64,000 nt of DNA from Arcobacter sp. CECT 8986. GTDB taxonomy: Bacteria; Campylobacterota; Campylobacteria; Campylobacterales; Arcobacteraceae. Each line of letters begins with the position of its first letter. Position 1 is the first letter of the stretch. Made by a program: the position numbers and the translations under genes. The stretch covers positions 186,001 through 250,000 of the forward strand of contig NZ_PDKG01000003.1 in NCBI RefSeq assembly GCF_004116725.1, read 5' to 3'. The notes below the pieces were generated by a model. That model worked only from the letters and a program-made list of their open reading frames with translations. It did not search any database and was not told the origin of the DNA. Positions 16,790 to 27,075 of this stretch are shown here, one piece after another.

Positions 16790-18088
16790 TTAATCTAATA
16801 GTTTTATAATCTTATCAACATTAATATTTTGCCAACTTTCAAACCTATTGAGTACTAAGGAACTCTCATCAAATTTAAAAAATGATAATTTTTTTGACTT
16901 ATCATCTACTATAACTGTTTTTATATAGCTATAATTTTCTACTCTTTTTAATGGATTTTCCGTTGTAAATAAAACAATAGTTGGGATAAAAAAAACATCA
17001 CTTATATGATACGTAGCAGTATCAACTGTAATAATATTATCCGCATTTGAAATAATATAAGCAAAATCTAGAAAACTTTTAGAATAGTTCGACACACTAA
17101 CGAAGGCACTATCATTTATTCCATCTATATTTAAAGCACTTACAATAACATAATCATTTAACTTATCTAACAACTCTTTTACTATTTTACTTGAAATCTC
17201 TTTTGGAATAGATCTTTTTGCATCTGCTGAATAAGGATGAAATAAAAGGATTTTACCTTTTAATTTTAACTCTTCAAACTTTTCAACAAGTGATTTAGTA
17301 GGTTTATATCTACTTAAATCTAAAGTATTATATTTTCTTTCTTTTGTTATTTTTGTAAAGTCTATTCCAAATTTATAAAGCCAAGCATCTACATAGTTTA
17401 GTTCTTTATAATAAGCTTGTTTAGTCACCAAACTTGTATCAATAAAGTAATCATAATTAAATAATTTTTTCACACTCATTGATAAAGCTGAGACATTTGA
17501 TATAAAATACTGATTTGAAAATATCTGTTTATCTCTTGTAAATTGTTTATTATCTGAAGAGTTTAAAAAGAGTTCTATTTTTACAGTCTTAAACTTCTTT
17601 TTAAGCTCTTCGTAGAGAATTCTTATTGCACTACACGAAGCAATCATCTCTCCAATATCAAAGCCCATATTTCCAATTATTGCTACTTTAATATCTTGCT
17701 TCAAGCTATTTTTTATTTCATCTTCTAATAAAACTTGATTATTGTCTAAAAACAGCGAAATATAATCTAACTTCTCACTATAATTGTTATTTTTTGTTTT
17801 AAGGATTTTTTTACTATTTGTAATATTTAAAAATTCATTTTTATTTTGTATTCCTAACTCTTTTGGAAAATACTCAAGACTTCTAACTCTTTTTTCAACA
17901 ATAACTTTGGCTTGATATTTTTCTGATATTTGAGAAAAGACTTCTTTTAAGTCTTGAAAATCTTCATAAGTAGTTATATAAAGAGTATCATTTAGTAAAT
18001 TTGATGGGTTCTTTAGTTTCACGTACGAAACTAAAGTTCCATCAGTAGTTTTAATATTAATATTTTCAGTAACTCTAAATATTACCAT
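16790..18088 (-). CDS. Glycosyltransferase family 9-like (heptosyltransferase-like) protein
   Basis: 432 residues. From about residue 150 it has a GT-B fold like ADP-heptose:LPS heptosyltransferases: VAIIGNMGFDIGEMIASCSA, ILLFHPYSADAKRSIPKEI near residue 285, and IISNADNIITVDTATYHISD near residue 345. The first 140 residues do not match the family and may be a separate domain. The usual family motif is partly degenerate, so substrate and activity are uncertain. Its start overlaps the U32 peptidase stop by one base. Confidence 0.68.
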   Translation of the reverse strand: MVIFRVTENINIKTTDGTLVSYVKLKNPSNLLNDTLYITTYEDFQDLKEVFSQISEKYQAKVIVEKRVRSLEYFPKELGIQNKNEFLNITNSKKILKTKNNNYSEKLDYISLFLDNNQVLLEDEIKNSLKQDIKVAIIGNMGFDIGEMIASCSAIRILYEELKKKFKTVKIELFLNSSDNKQFTRDKQIFSNQYFISNVSALSMSVKKLFNYDYFIDTSLVTKQAYYKELNYVDAWLYKFGIDFTKITKERKYNTLDLSRYKPTKSLVEKFEELKLKGKILLFHPYSADAKRSIPKEISSKIVKELLDKLNDYVIVSALNIDGINDSAFVSVSNYSKSFLDFAYIISNADNIITVDTATYHISDVFFIPTIVLFTTENPLKRVENYSYIKTVIVDDKSKKLSFFKFDESSLVLNRFESWQNINVDKIIKLLD

Positions 18089-19380
18089 TAGTTATTTATA
18101 GTTTCCTCATCATTTTCAATACGTAACATCGTTAAATATGGAAGTTTTGAAGGTAATTGTATTTTATTTGTATTTCCACTGTGAACTGATTCTAACTCTT
18201 TATTTGTATCTGTTAAAATCTTTTTAAATACAACATAAAATTTTCCATCATCTTTTTTATAGATTTTTCCTATCTCATTGTCACACTCTTGGATATTTGC
18301 TCCAATTGGTGCAAATATTTCAATTTCATCTCCAGGATATGTTTTATATTTACAATAGAAGTGTTCTTCATCTTCTGTTACAAGCCCACTTACTTCATAA
18401 CTTCCTTTACTTAATGCATACTCATGGTTTTGTGTATCATTTTTATCAAAAGGTCTATGAATTAAATATGCATCTGTAAAACCTCTATTTTTTGTAGTAT
18501 ATAACTCTTTTTGATATTTATTTGCATCAAATTTATCATCAAAATAATCATCAATTGCTTCTCTATAAGCATGAGCTGTAACTGCTGCATAATAAGGAGA
18601 TTTTGTTCTTCCTTCAATTTTTACAGAATCAACAGCACCAGAGTCTAAAATCTCTTGCATATGTGAAGCTAAATTCATATCTTTTGAATTGAAGATATAT
18701 GTACCAACACCTGGTTCTTCTTCCAATCTAAATAGAGTACTATGGTCTTCATTTGCTGCATATAAAGTATATTCAAATCTACAATCATTTGCACAACTTC
18801 CTCTATTTGGAACTCTTCCCATTTGAACAGCACTTACTAGACATCTTCCTGAGTATGCAAAACACATTGAACCATGTACAAAAATCTCAATTTCCATATC
18901 TGGTAGATGCTTTTTAATCTCTTTTACATCTTTTAATGATATTTCACGTGCAGCAATAATTCTTCTTACGCCCATATCCCAGAAAACTTGAGCATCAAGA
19001 TAATTTAATACATTTGCTTGTGTTGATAAATGTATTGGAATTTGAGGAGCTATTTCTCTACAAAGCCTAACAACACCAGGTGCAGCTACAATAAAAGCAT
19101 CTGGCTCTAGTTCAGCCATTTTTACAATATGTTTTTTTAATAATTCTATTTGAGAATTAAAAGGAAACCCATTTATAGTTGCATATACTTTTTTACCTCT
19201 TGCATGAGCATAATCAATACCCTCTTTGAAAGATTCAAAAGTAAACTCTTTTCCTGCTCTAATTCTTAAGCTAAAATGACTAACTCCACCATAAACTGCA
19301 TCTGCACCATATGCAAATGCGATTTTTAATTTTTCTAAGTTACCCGCTGGAGATAGTAATTCTATATCTTTTTTATCCAT
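18088..19380 (-). CDS. U32-family peptidase/tRNA hydroxylation-type protein
   Basis: 430 residues from the ATG at 19380, which follows an AAGGGA ribosome site by 6 bases; an upstream TTG at 19422 is less convincing. Motifs: LSPAGNLEKLKIAFAYGADA, GKKVYATINGFPFNSQ, FVHGSMCFAYSGRCLVSAV and NRGSCANDCRFEYTLY, with the cysteine cluster of the YegQ/TrhP branch. Members of that branch act in tRNA 5-hydroxyuridine formation. Peptidase activity need not be present. The gene is cotranscribed with the GT9-like gene. Confidence 0.88.
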   Translation of the reverse strand: MDKKDIELLSPAGNLEKLKIAFAYGADAVYGGVSHFSLRIRAGKEFTFESFKEGIDYAHARGKKVYATINGFPFNSQIELLKKHIVKMAELEPDAFIVAAPGVVRLCREIAPQIPIHLSTQANVLNYLDAQVFWDMGVRRIIAAREISLKDVKEIKKHLPDMEIEIFVHGSMCFAYSGRCLVSAVQMGRVPNRGSCANDCRFEYTLYAANEDHSTLFRLEEEPGVGTYIFNSKDMNLASHMQEILDSGAVDSVKIEGRTKSPYYAAVTAHAYREAIDDYFDDKFDANKYQKELYTTKNRGFTDAYLIHRPFDKNDTQNHEYALSKGSYEVSGLVTEDEEHFYCKYKTYPGDEIEIFAPIGANIQECDNEIGKIYKKDDGKFYVVFKKILTDTNKELESVHSGNTNKIQLPSKLPYLTMLRIENDEETINN

Positions 19381-19510
19381 ATTAATCCCTTGTGCACCTT
19401 TTGCACATATATTTTTTCGCAATTATATCAAAAGTTTTTATAAAAAAGATTTTACTGGAAAGTTAAAAATATTATATAAATAAAAAGAAAGCTATAAAAA
19501 TGAAAGAGCT

Positions 19511-22369
19511 TTAGAAGCTCTCCCACTCATCTTCATCTTTAGTATTAGAAGTAATAACTTTTGGTTCTTGTTTTTTTACAAAAGTTTTTTCTTCTTTTTT
19601 AACGCTTGGTTTAGTATGTGCTTCAACTACATCAATAGAAGCGCAATACTCAATTTTTATTTTGTCAAGACATTCAAATAATTTAGTTGTACAATCATCA
19701 ACATCACCTGATATTTTTGCAAGTACTTTATTTGATGCTTTATTTGCATTTTCATCTATATACTCTTGTACTCTTTGATGTACACAAGCATGATACTCTT
19801 TTAAAGAGTTCCAATTTGAACTTTTTGTAAAAGGTGTACCTTTAGACTCTTCATGTGCTATCCATTTACCAAATTCACATTCTGTACATTTAGTAACGCT
19901 CCAAGATTTAATATCTTTTTGCCCTACTTTTGCAAAGTTTCTATCTTTGAAAGAGATATGGTCATTTTTTATTTTAGAGATTTTAAAAACTAAATCAATA
20001 TCACAAATTTGTTTCTCTTTTGATTTATCAAATTTTGCTCTTTGTGAAATTTCATTTAAATTTCTAGAAAGATTTGATACACCTTCTGATAAAGAGCTTA
20101 TTTCACTTGCTGAATTTGCATTAACTTGTGTTGCTCTATCAAGGTCATTAATAGTATCATTGATTTGAACAATTCCTTGTTCTTGCTCTTTACTTGCAGT
20201 TGATACAGAATCAATTAATCCAATAGTTTGTTCTATTTTCTCATTTAATTCATTATATCCACCAATCATTTTATTAGAAATCACTTTACCTTCATTTGCT
20301 TTTGATGTAGCAGTTTCAACTAACTCTTTTATCTCTTTTGCTGCTTCTGCACTTCTACTTGCAAGATTTCTAACTTCTTGTGCAACTACTGCAAATCCTT
20401 TTCCTGCTTCTCCAGCTGTTGCTGCTTCAACTGCTGCATTAAGTGATAAAATATTTGTTTGGAAGGCAATTTGGTCAATTACTGTAATTGCTTCATTAAT
20501 TGCTGATACTTTATTATCTATATCTTCCATTGCTTGAGTTGTTTCAGTTGCTAGATTTTTTCCAACTTTTGAAGAGTTATTTAAATCATTTGCCAAAATT
20601 GACATTTCATCTACTTTTGCTGTACTTGATTTAATAATAGAAGTAATCTCTTCAATAGCAGCAGCTGTCTCTTCTAAACTTGCAGCTTGTTCATTTGCTG
20701 ATTTTGCAAGTTTTGTTACTTCTGTTGATAAAATATTTGTATCTTCATTTAACTTTTTACCACTTGTTGTAATCATTGCTAAAAATTCTGATACAGTATT
20801 TCCAATAAATGTTGTACTTGTAGAAATAGAACCAACTATACCATTTGCAGTATGATGTTCATCTTGATTTGTTTTATAATCAAAGTTTGAGTTTCCATAC
20901 TCTACTAATATATTATTAATCTCTTCAAGTTTTTCATTTGTTTTATCTATCATTGAATTAATAGATTGTTTTAGTTTTTGAATTAATGGATTTGATGAAT
21001 CACCATGCACTTTATAAACATAAAATCCATTATTTACTTTTTGAATTACATCTTCAACTTCTTCAATAACTTTTTCATCTTGTTTATATCCCTCTTTTAA
21101 ATTATTTATATAACCATTGAAGCTATCAACGACTTTTCCTATCTCATCATCTGAATCTTTTTTTATTGTTCTATTTTTTGAATCAGTTGATAACTCTTTT
21201 ATTGCATTATCTAAATTATCAAGAGGTTTTATAATTGCTTTTTTAATCAAATATGTATAAATAAGATAAATTAACACAACTGCAATCAAAGAATATAATA
21301 AAATATTTTTAACTATTTCACTAATTTCTGAGTGCGTTACTTCTTCCATTTTTACTATTTCATTTTGAATATCAGTTACATATGCACCTGTTCCAATTAT
21401 CCAATCCCAAGGACCAAATTTTTGAACATAAGAGAATTTTTCTTGTGGTTTATCAACACCAGGTTTTGGCCATAAATATTTTACAAGACCACCCTCTTCA
21501 TCTTTATTTGCAACTTTAGACATCTCTTTAAATAAATGCATGTCATTTTTATCTTTTATATTTGATAAATCTTTACCATCAAGTTGTGGTTTAAATGGAT
21601 GCATAATCATATTAGGATGAGAATCATTTATCCAAAAATATCCATTTTTACCATATCTCATTTTTGATATAGCAGCAAGTGCTTCTTCTTGGATTTTTTT
21701 AGTTACATCTGAAACATAAGCGCCAGTTCCAATAACCCAATAAAAAGGTTTAAATAATTTTACATAAGATACTTTTGGTTGAGGCTTGTCAAAACCTGGT
21801 TTTGGCCATACATAATCAACAAATCCAGACTCATTTTCTTTTGCAATTTTAGCAAATACAGAAAATATTTTTTTGCCATTTTTATCTTGAAAATTTGATA
21901 AGTCTTTTCCATCTAATTGTGGTTTAGTTGGATGCATAACAATCACAGCATCAGTATCATTTATCCAAAAATACCCACTATCTCCATATCTTGAGTTTTT
22001 AACAATTGTTCTTAAATGCTCTTTTAATTCATTAGAAGACATCTTATTTTTTTGTTTTTCATACTCTGATTCTAATATAGAGAATATAAAACTTGATTGT
22101 TCTTGTAAATAATCTTGAACTTCTATTTTTATTTTATCAATAGAAGTTCTTTCATTATATGAACTCACTGTTTTTATTGCTAAAGAAACATAGTTTTTTA
22201 ATTCTGCTTCTTTTTTAGCATATGCTTCTTTTTTATAATTTTCTACACTCGTTTTAGAAAATTTATTTATTGATACTATTGATTCCATTGAAATAATAAA
22301 AGCAAGAATAACAATAGTAAGAAAAGCCAAAACAAGTAGTTTTGCTTTAATAGATATTTTCCCCAACAT
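19511..22369 (-). CDS. Methyl-accepting chemotaxis protein with two sCache domains, CZB domain and C-terminal xWxxF peptide
   Basis: 952 residues. TM1 (about 10-30), a tandem pair of related single-Cache domains (each with GYFWIND, MHP.KPQLDGKDLSN and WPKPG.DKPQ; about 60-210 and 210-345), TM2 (about 352-375), HAMP, and a signalling hairpin with IDQIAFQTNILSLNAAVEAA. Behind it is a CZB zinc-binding domain (His in NDHISFK, CEFGKW, then HACVH), and the protein ends in EWESF, resembling the NWETF CheR/CheB-docking pentapeptide of E. coli receptors. Sensing of a small organic acid is typical of sCache_2 domains, and CZB domains respond to zinc or oxidants; the ligand here is unknown. Confidence 0.9.
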   Translation of the reverse strand: MLGKISIKAKLLVLAFLTIVILAFIISMESIVSINKFSKTSVENYKKEAYAKKEAELKNYVSLAIKTVSSYNERTSIDKIKIEVQDYLQEQSSFIFSILESEYEKQKNKMSSNELKEHLRTIVKNSRYGDSGYFWINDTDAVIVMHPTKPQLDGKDLSNFQDKNGKKIFSVFAKIAKENESGFVDYVWPKPGFDKPQPKVSYVKLFKPFYWVIGTGAYVSDVTKKIQEEALAAISKMRYGKNGYFWINDSHPNMIMHPFKPQLDGKDLSNIKDKNDMHLFKEMSKVANKDEEGGLVKYLWPKPGVDKPQEKFSYVQKFGPWDWIIGTGAYVTDIQNEIVKMEEVTHSEISEIVKNILLYSLIAVVLIYLIYTYLIKKAIIKPLDNLDNAIKELSTDSKNRTIKKDSDDEIGKVVDSFNGYINNLKEGYKQDEKVIEEVEDVIQKVNNGFYVYKVHGDSSNPLIQKLKQSINSMIDKTNEKLEEINNILVEYGNSNFDYKTNQDEHHTANGIVGSISTSTTFIGNTVSEFLAMITTSGKKLNEDTNILSTEVTKLAKSANEQAASLEETAAAIEEITSIIKSSTAKVDEMSILANDLNNSSKVGKNLATETTQAMEDIDNKVSAINEAITVIDQIAFQTNILSLNAAVEAATAGEAGKGFAVVAQEVRNLASRSAEAAKEIKELVETATSKANEGKVISNKMIGGYNELNEKIEQTIGLIDSVSTASKEQEQGIVQINDTINDLDRATQVNANSASEISSLSEGVSNLSRNLNEISQRAKFDKSKEKQICDIDLVFKISKIKNDHISFKDRNFAKVGQKDIKSWSVTKCTECEFGKWIAHEESKGTPFTKSSNWNSLKEYHACVHQRVQEYIDENANKASNKVLAKISGDVDDCTTKLFECLDKIKIEYCASIDVVEAHTKPSVKKEEKTFVKKQEPKVITSNTKDEDEWESF

Positions 22370-22606
22370 ACCTATACTCCTTATTAGTAATATTCTATTT
22401 TATCTATAAAGAAATACAAATGTCAACTATATGTAAAAATTATATAATAAAAAGTTTTTTTTGTTTATTTTCGTTTCATTTAAAATTAATTTATTTTTTT
22501 ATATATTTATTAAAAATATGACGCTTTACAAAATTATTTTTTATTTTAATACAATGAAAATTTTAATTATGTTATTATAAATAAACTTTCTAAACAGGTA
22601 TGATAT

Positions 22607-24499
22607 ATGTTAAATAAACTTTTTAAAAAATATACCAGAGAAGATTTACTTGAAGCACTAAAAAGTTCTACATTTAATGACACTAAAGCAGATGCAATGC
22701 TTAAAGATGTCGATGTTAACTATAGAGATGAAACAAATAAAACTTATTTACACATTATTGCAGAAGAAAATTTAGTTGAATCTATTAAATGGTTGGTATC
22801 AAAAAAAGTAGATATTAATGCATTAGATACTGAGAGCAATACTCCTTTGATGTATGCAGCAAGATACGGATGTACACAAGCAGTTAGAACTTTATTACAA
22901 TTACATGCAGACCCAAATATAGTAAATGCAAAGGGTAGAACTGCAATTCAAGAAGCACTTAAAAACAATAAAAAAGATGTATATGTATTATTAAAAAGTG
23001 TTACAAAAAATCTTGATAATGTAGATGAAGATGGACATACTATTATTTTTGATGCTATTGATAGTCAAAATCTTGATTTAGTAAAAGATGTAATAAAACT
23101 TCAAGGTAATGCTTTAAATAAAAAGATTTTATTTTATCCTAATACTTACATAAATACTGCCATTATAAAATTTTTAGCTGAATTTATTGATTTAAATACA
23201 ACTGATTCAAGAGGAAGAACACCTCTGTTTTATTTAGTTAAAAATGGTGCTTTAAATATTGATTCTTTTACATTTGCAATGGAAAAAGGTGCTGATATAA
23301 ACCATGTAGATGAAGATGGAAATACAGTACTAATGGCACTTATTGAAGAAATTCTTGAAACAGCTCCAAGTGAAAAAGAAAAAGTAAAAAATCTTATTGG
23401 TATGATTCCATGGCTAATAGATGAAAACGTTGATTATAATTTATGTAATAAAAATGGTGATAATGCACTTATGCTTGCAACTAAAAACAATAATTTGAAA
23501 GTAGTAGAAACACTTTTAGATTATGAAGTTGACCCAAATTATATAAATGATAGAAATGAAACAGCACTTGCTTTTGCAGCAGTAAAAGGAAAATCAAATA
23601 TTGATTTAGTTTCTCTTCTTCTTGATTATGGTGCAAGACCAAATATTAGTGACCAAAATGGTAAAACTATTATAGAAAAATTAATTGAAATTGAGTTGTA
23701 CTTAAGAAATAAGAAAAAGCTTAAAATGAAAGCTCGTCAAGAAATCAATGAAAATGAAAACTATAAATCAGTTCTTGAAGAGATATTACTAAATGGTGAA
23801 GTAAACCTAACAATGCTAAACTCAGAAGGTAATCCATACTTTTTTGATGCAGTTGAACATGGAAATATTGATTTAGTAAAAATGCTTGTGAAATATGGTG
23901 CAGATATAAACTTAAAAAATAAAGATGGATACAATATTATCTACTATTATATGTCTAAAAATATTTCATTTAGAAAAGTTGCTGACCAACAAAACTATTT
24001 AATTATGTTAAGAAATATAATTAGTTTAGGAGCAGATCCAAACTCAAGGGACGATTTTGGTGGAATTACTTTACATAAAGCAATATTAGATAATGATATT
24101 CAAACAATAAAAGTTCTAATAAATGCAGGTGCAGATATAAATGCTGTTGATAATAAAGGAAGAAACATGGTACATAATGCTATGTGGCAAAACAAAGTAA
24201 AAGTGTTTAGACTTCTTTATTCATACAATAAACAGCTAATTAATAAACCTGATAAATTTGGGGTATTACCAATAAACTATGCTGCATTTTTAGGATACAA
24301 TGAATTAGTAATTGAACTTATTGATTCGGGTTCTTATGTAAATAATCCATATAGAAAAACACACTATATTTTTAATTTTTTGAAAAAGTTTCATAAAAAT
24401 TTACGGCCACTTCTTGAAAATACAAGAAATCCTGCAGACCACTTAAAAATGAAAACTTTAGTTGAAAATATGGTTAAAGAGTTTAATGTAAAGCTATAA
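22607..24499 (+). CDS. Ankyrin-repeat protein
   Basis: 630 residues, almost wholly ankyrin repeats of about 33 residues. Clear units include DINALDTESNTPLMYAARYG, DPNIVNAKGRTAIQEALKNN and DINLKNKDGYNIIYYYMSKN. No signal peptide, membrane segment or catalytic domain is seen, so it is probably a cytoplasmic protein-binding scaffold. It is a single-gene unit, divergent from the chemoreceptor and convergent with recN, with a terminator hairpin at its stop. Partner unknown. Confidence 0.85.
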   Translation: MLNKLFKKYTREDLLEALKSSTFNDTKADAMLKDVDVNYRDETNKTYLHIIAEENLVESIKWLVSKKVDINALDTESNTPLMYAARYGCTQAVRTLLQLHADPNIVNAKGRTAIQEALKNNKKDVYVLLKSVTKNLDNVDEDGHTIIFDAIDSQNLDLVKDVIKLQGNALNKKILFYPNTYINTAIIKFLAEFIDLNTTDSRGRTPLFYLVKNGALNIDSFTFAMEKGADINHVDEDGNTVLMALIEEILETAPSEKEKVKNLIGMIPWLIDENVDYNLCNKNGDNALMLATKNNNLKVVETLLDYEVDPNYINDRNETALAFAAVKGKSNIDLVSLLLDYGARPNISDQNGKTIIEKLIEIELYLRNKKKLKMKARQEINENENYKSVLEEILLNGEVNLTMLNSEGNPYFFDAVEHGNIDLVKMLVKYGADINLKNKDGYNIIYYYMSKNISFRKVADQQNYLIMLRNIISLGADPNSRDDFGGITLHKAILDNDIQTIKVLINAGADINAVDNKGRNMVHNAMWQNKVKVFRLLYSYNKQLINKPDKFGVLPINYAAFLGYNELVIELIDSGSYVNNPYRKTHYIFNFLKKFHKNLRPLLENTRNPADHLKMKTLVENMVKEFNVKL

Positions 24500-24515
24500 A
24501 ATATATAGCTTTACA
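24487..24515. terminator. Bidirectional terminator hairpin at ankyrin/recN junction
   Basis: Perfect 12-bp inverted repeat TGTAAAGCTATA / TATAGCTTTACA with a 5-base loop, overlapping the ankyrin-gene stop codon and just ahead of the recN stop. Suits both convergent transcripts. Confidence 0.72.
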
Positions 24516-24519
24516 AAAT

Positions 24520-26046
24520 TTATTTTAAAAGATTTCTTGCAAATTGAAGTGCTTCATCTGTAATGTTTTCACCACTTATCATTCTTGATATTTCATCAAT
24601 TCTTTGATTTTTATTTAATAATTTAACACTAGATTTTCCATCTTTTTTATCAACTAAAAAATGTTGATTTGCTGTTGATGTTAATTGTGGTTGATGAGAT
24701 ATTGCAAAGATTTGATATGATTTTGATAATTCACTTAAAACTGTTGCAATTGCTGAACTCTCTTTACCACTTAAGTTTGCATCAATTTCATCTAAAAATA
24801 AAACTCCATTTTCAACAATTTGAAATTCGCTAATTGAAGTTAAAAGTGCAAGTCTAAGTCTATTAAACTCTCCACTACTAATAGTATCCAAATCAACACC
24901 ATTTAATTCAAAAATTACTTCATCAAATCCAGTAGAATCAAGAGCTTTTTTTTCAATTAATATTTTTGCATTTGATAAATAAAGAAATTTTAAATAGTGA
25001 TTTATTCTTTTTTCAAGTGTTACAACTGATTTTTTTCTTTCAATACTGATACTTGAAGCTAACTCTTCTACTTTTACTTCAAGTGTTTTAATATCTTTTT
25101 CTAATTTACTTTTTTCAAAAGTGATATTTTCATATTTATCTAATTCTAACTTTTTTTGTTCTTTATACTCTAAAGCCTCTTTTATAGAACCAAATCTTTT
25201 TTGTAATGAAGATAGTTTTTCAATTCTTGTTAATACATCTTCTACATCCATCTCTTCTAATTCATATAAGGTATCATTGAATTTTTCAAAATGATTATTA
25301 AGCTCATTTATTGCATCATCAAAAAATGAACTATCAACTTCTAATAATTCTAAAGCACTTGAAACAAAGTGTGAATTATCAAAAATAGGTGCAACACTTT
25401 TTATTGCATCTTCTATTTTATCTTTTTTTGATAATTTTCTTTTAATATCAATTAACTCTTCATACTCTTCAACTTTGGGGTCAATTGCTTCTATTTTTTC
25501 TATTTCAAACTTTGCAAATTCTTTTAACTCTTCAACTTTATTTTCATCTTCAATTAATTTATTTAACTCTTTTTTCAATGAATATAACTTTTTATACTCT
25601 TCTTGAAAACTATTTTTCAAAGTAACAAATTTCTTATTATTTTTTGAAGACAACAAATCTAATGAATCTATTAGTTTTGAACTTTCAAAATCACTTTTAT
25701 CTTTCAAGCTTAAATGCTTGATTAATAAAGAAGAAAAACTATGTAATCTTTTTTTTGATATTGTTTGATTATTTAAAAGATATCTAGTTTTATCTTTTTT
25801 TATCTCTTTTATAACAATTTCATCATCTTTATTAATATCAAAATCTTCATCTTTAACAGAACTATTTAATACAACTTCAGCCAATTTTGCTTTTGCTTCT
25901 TTTATAGCAAATAAAGAAAGAATTGATTCCATTAATATTGATTTACCAGCACCACTTGGCCCTGTAAAAACAACTAAACCTTTATCAAACTCTAAATCAA
26001 CTTCATCAAAAGATAAAAAATCTTTTATAAAAATTCTATTTATCAT
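24520..26046 (-). CDS. recN: DNA repair ATPase RecN
   Basis: 508 residues with an SMC-like split ATPase. The N-terminal head has GLVVFTGPSGAGKSILMESI (Walker A, about 25-44), the middle is a coiled coil (about 140-340), and the C-terminal head has ISSGEFNRLRLALLTSISEF (signature) and VLFLDEIDANLSGKES (Walker B). RecN acts early in double-strand break repair. It starts 6 bases after nadK in the same direction, a pairing familiar in Campylobacterota. Confidence 0.93.
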   Translation of the reverse strand: MINRIFIKDFLSFDEVDLEFDKGLVVFTGPSGAGKSILMESILSLFAIKEAKAKLAEVVLNSSVKDEDFDINKDDEIVIKEIKKDKTRYLLNNQTISKKRLHSFSSLLIKHLSLKDKSDFESSKLIDSLDLLSSKNNKKFVTLKNSFQEEYKKLYSLKKELNKLIEDENKVEELKEFAKFEIEKIEAIDPKVEEYEELIDIKRKLSKKDKIEDAIKSVAPIFDNSHFVSSALELLEVDSSFFDDAINELNNHFEKFNDTLYELEEMDVEDVLTRIEKLSSLQKRFGSIKEALEYKEQKKLELDKYENITFEKSKLEKDIKTLEVKVEELASSISIERKKSVVTLEKRINHYLKFLYLSNAKILIEKKALDSTGFDEVIFELNGVDLDTISSGEFNRLRLALLTSISEFQIVENGVLFLDEIDANLSGKESSAIATVLSELSKSYQIFAISHQPQLTSTANQHFLVDKKDGKSSVKLLNKNQRIDEISRMISGENITDEALQFARNLLK

Positions 26047-26052
26047 ATTAGA

Positions 26053-26916
26053 TTATTTTCCCCATTGTAATTTTTCATTTAAAACTTCAAAATAATTTCT
26101 CTCTTTTCTGTGAATCAGTTTCGCTTTTTTTGATGCAATTTGTATTTTAACTGATTGATTATGTTCTATTTCATATATATCTTGCCCATCTACAATAACC
26201 ACAGCACCTTGATTATCACTAACTGTAAATTCAATTTCAAAATCCGCAGGTAAAACTAAAGGTCTTTGAGTTAGACTATGTGGAGCAACTGGTGTTACAA
26301 TAAATACATCAGTTAATGGATAAACAAGTGGCCCACCAACAGATAAGTTATATGCTGTTGAACCATTTGGAGTTGATATAATAACTCCATCTCCATAATA
26401 AGAATTAAAAGGTTTTCCATCAATTTTTGCATCTATTTTAATCATAGAAGATAATGATTTTCTTGAGATTACAATATCATTAAAAGCAAAAAAAGTTCTA
26501 ATATTTGTACTTCCTTTTATAATCATTCTACTATCAATTCTATAATTATCAGTCTCTAAATTATTTAAAAAATTGTCTAAATCTGCAATTTTTAAATCAG
26601 TCAAGAAACCTAAATTACCTAAATTTATACCTAATACAGGTTTGTTTGATTTGAAGGTTCTTCTCACAACAGATATTAATGTTCCATCTCCACCAATAGA
26701 AGCAAAAAAATCTACTGTTTCACAAATCATATCTAAATCATGTCCCTCTTCACCTATCATTGAAGCACTACTTCTTTCTAAGAATACTTCAATATTATGT
26801 TTTTCAAAACACTGTTTGATTATAAAATAGTTCTCTTTTATTTGAGGAGTTGAAGGTCGTAAGACAATTCCAACTTTTGATTTTGAATGTAGTTTTTCTT
26901 TAGATATTTTGTGCAA
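26053..26916 (-). CDS. nadK: NAD kinase
   Basis: 287 residues. The GGDGT motif is visible in FFASIGGDGTLISVVRRTF near residue 73 with NLGNLGFLTD behind it, then the NE/D-type and STPNGSTAYNLSVGGPLVYP motifs of the C-terminal beta domain. It phosphorylates NAD to NADP. The gene is the first of a nadK-recN pair and lies behind the fusA terminator. Confidence 0.95.
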   Translation of the reverse strand: MHKISKEKLHSKSKVGIVLRPSTPQIKENYFIIKQCFEKHNIEVFLERSSASMIGEEGHDLDMICETVDFFASIGGDGTLISVVRRTFKSNKPVLGINLGNLGFLTDLKIADLDNFLNNLETDNYRIDSRMIIKGSTNIRTFFAFNDIVISRKSLSSMIKIDAKIDGKPFNSYYGDGVIISTPNGSTAYNLSVGGPLVYPLTDVFIVTPVAPHSLTQRPLVLPADFEIEFTVSDNQGAVVIVDGQDIYEIEHNQSVKIQIASKKAKLIHRKERNYFEVLNEKLQWGK

Positions 26917-27002
26917 AGTTTTACCTTCTTTATTATAAATTGCACTATTTTATCTAATTTGAGAATAAAAATGCTTTAAATTAACAAATTGTAATATTTT
27001 TG

Positions 27003-27037
27003 TAAAAAAAAAGGCCCAGTTAAAAAACTGAGCCTTT
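27003..27037 (-). terminator. Rho-independent terminator of the str operon
   Basis: On the minus strand AAAGGCTCAGTT pairs with AACTGGGCCTTT (one G-T wobble) around a short loop and is followed by a run of about ten T. It is 39 bases behind the fusA stop codon. Confidence 0.9.
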
Positions 27038-27075
27038 AAAATTTACAGATATGTTATTTAAAACTAAAGTTTAAA

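Noticed and set aside
18088-19422. TTG start at 19422 for the U32 peptidase
   Set aside because: The ATG at 19380 has an AAGGGA site at proper spacing and begins at the conserved LSPAGN domain; the upstream 14 residues are not family-like.
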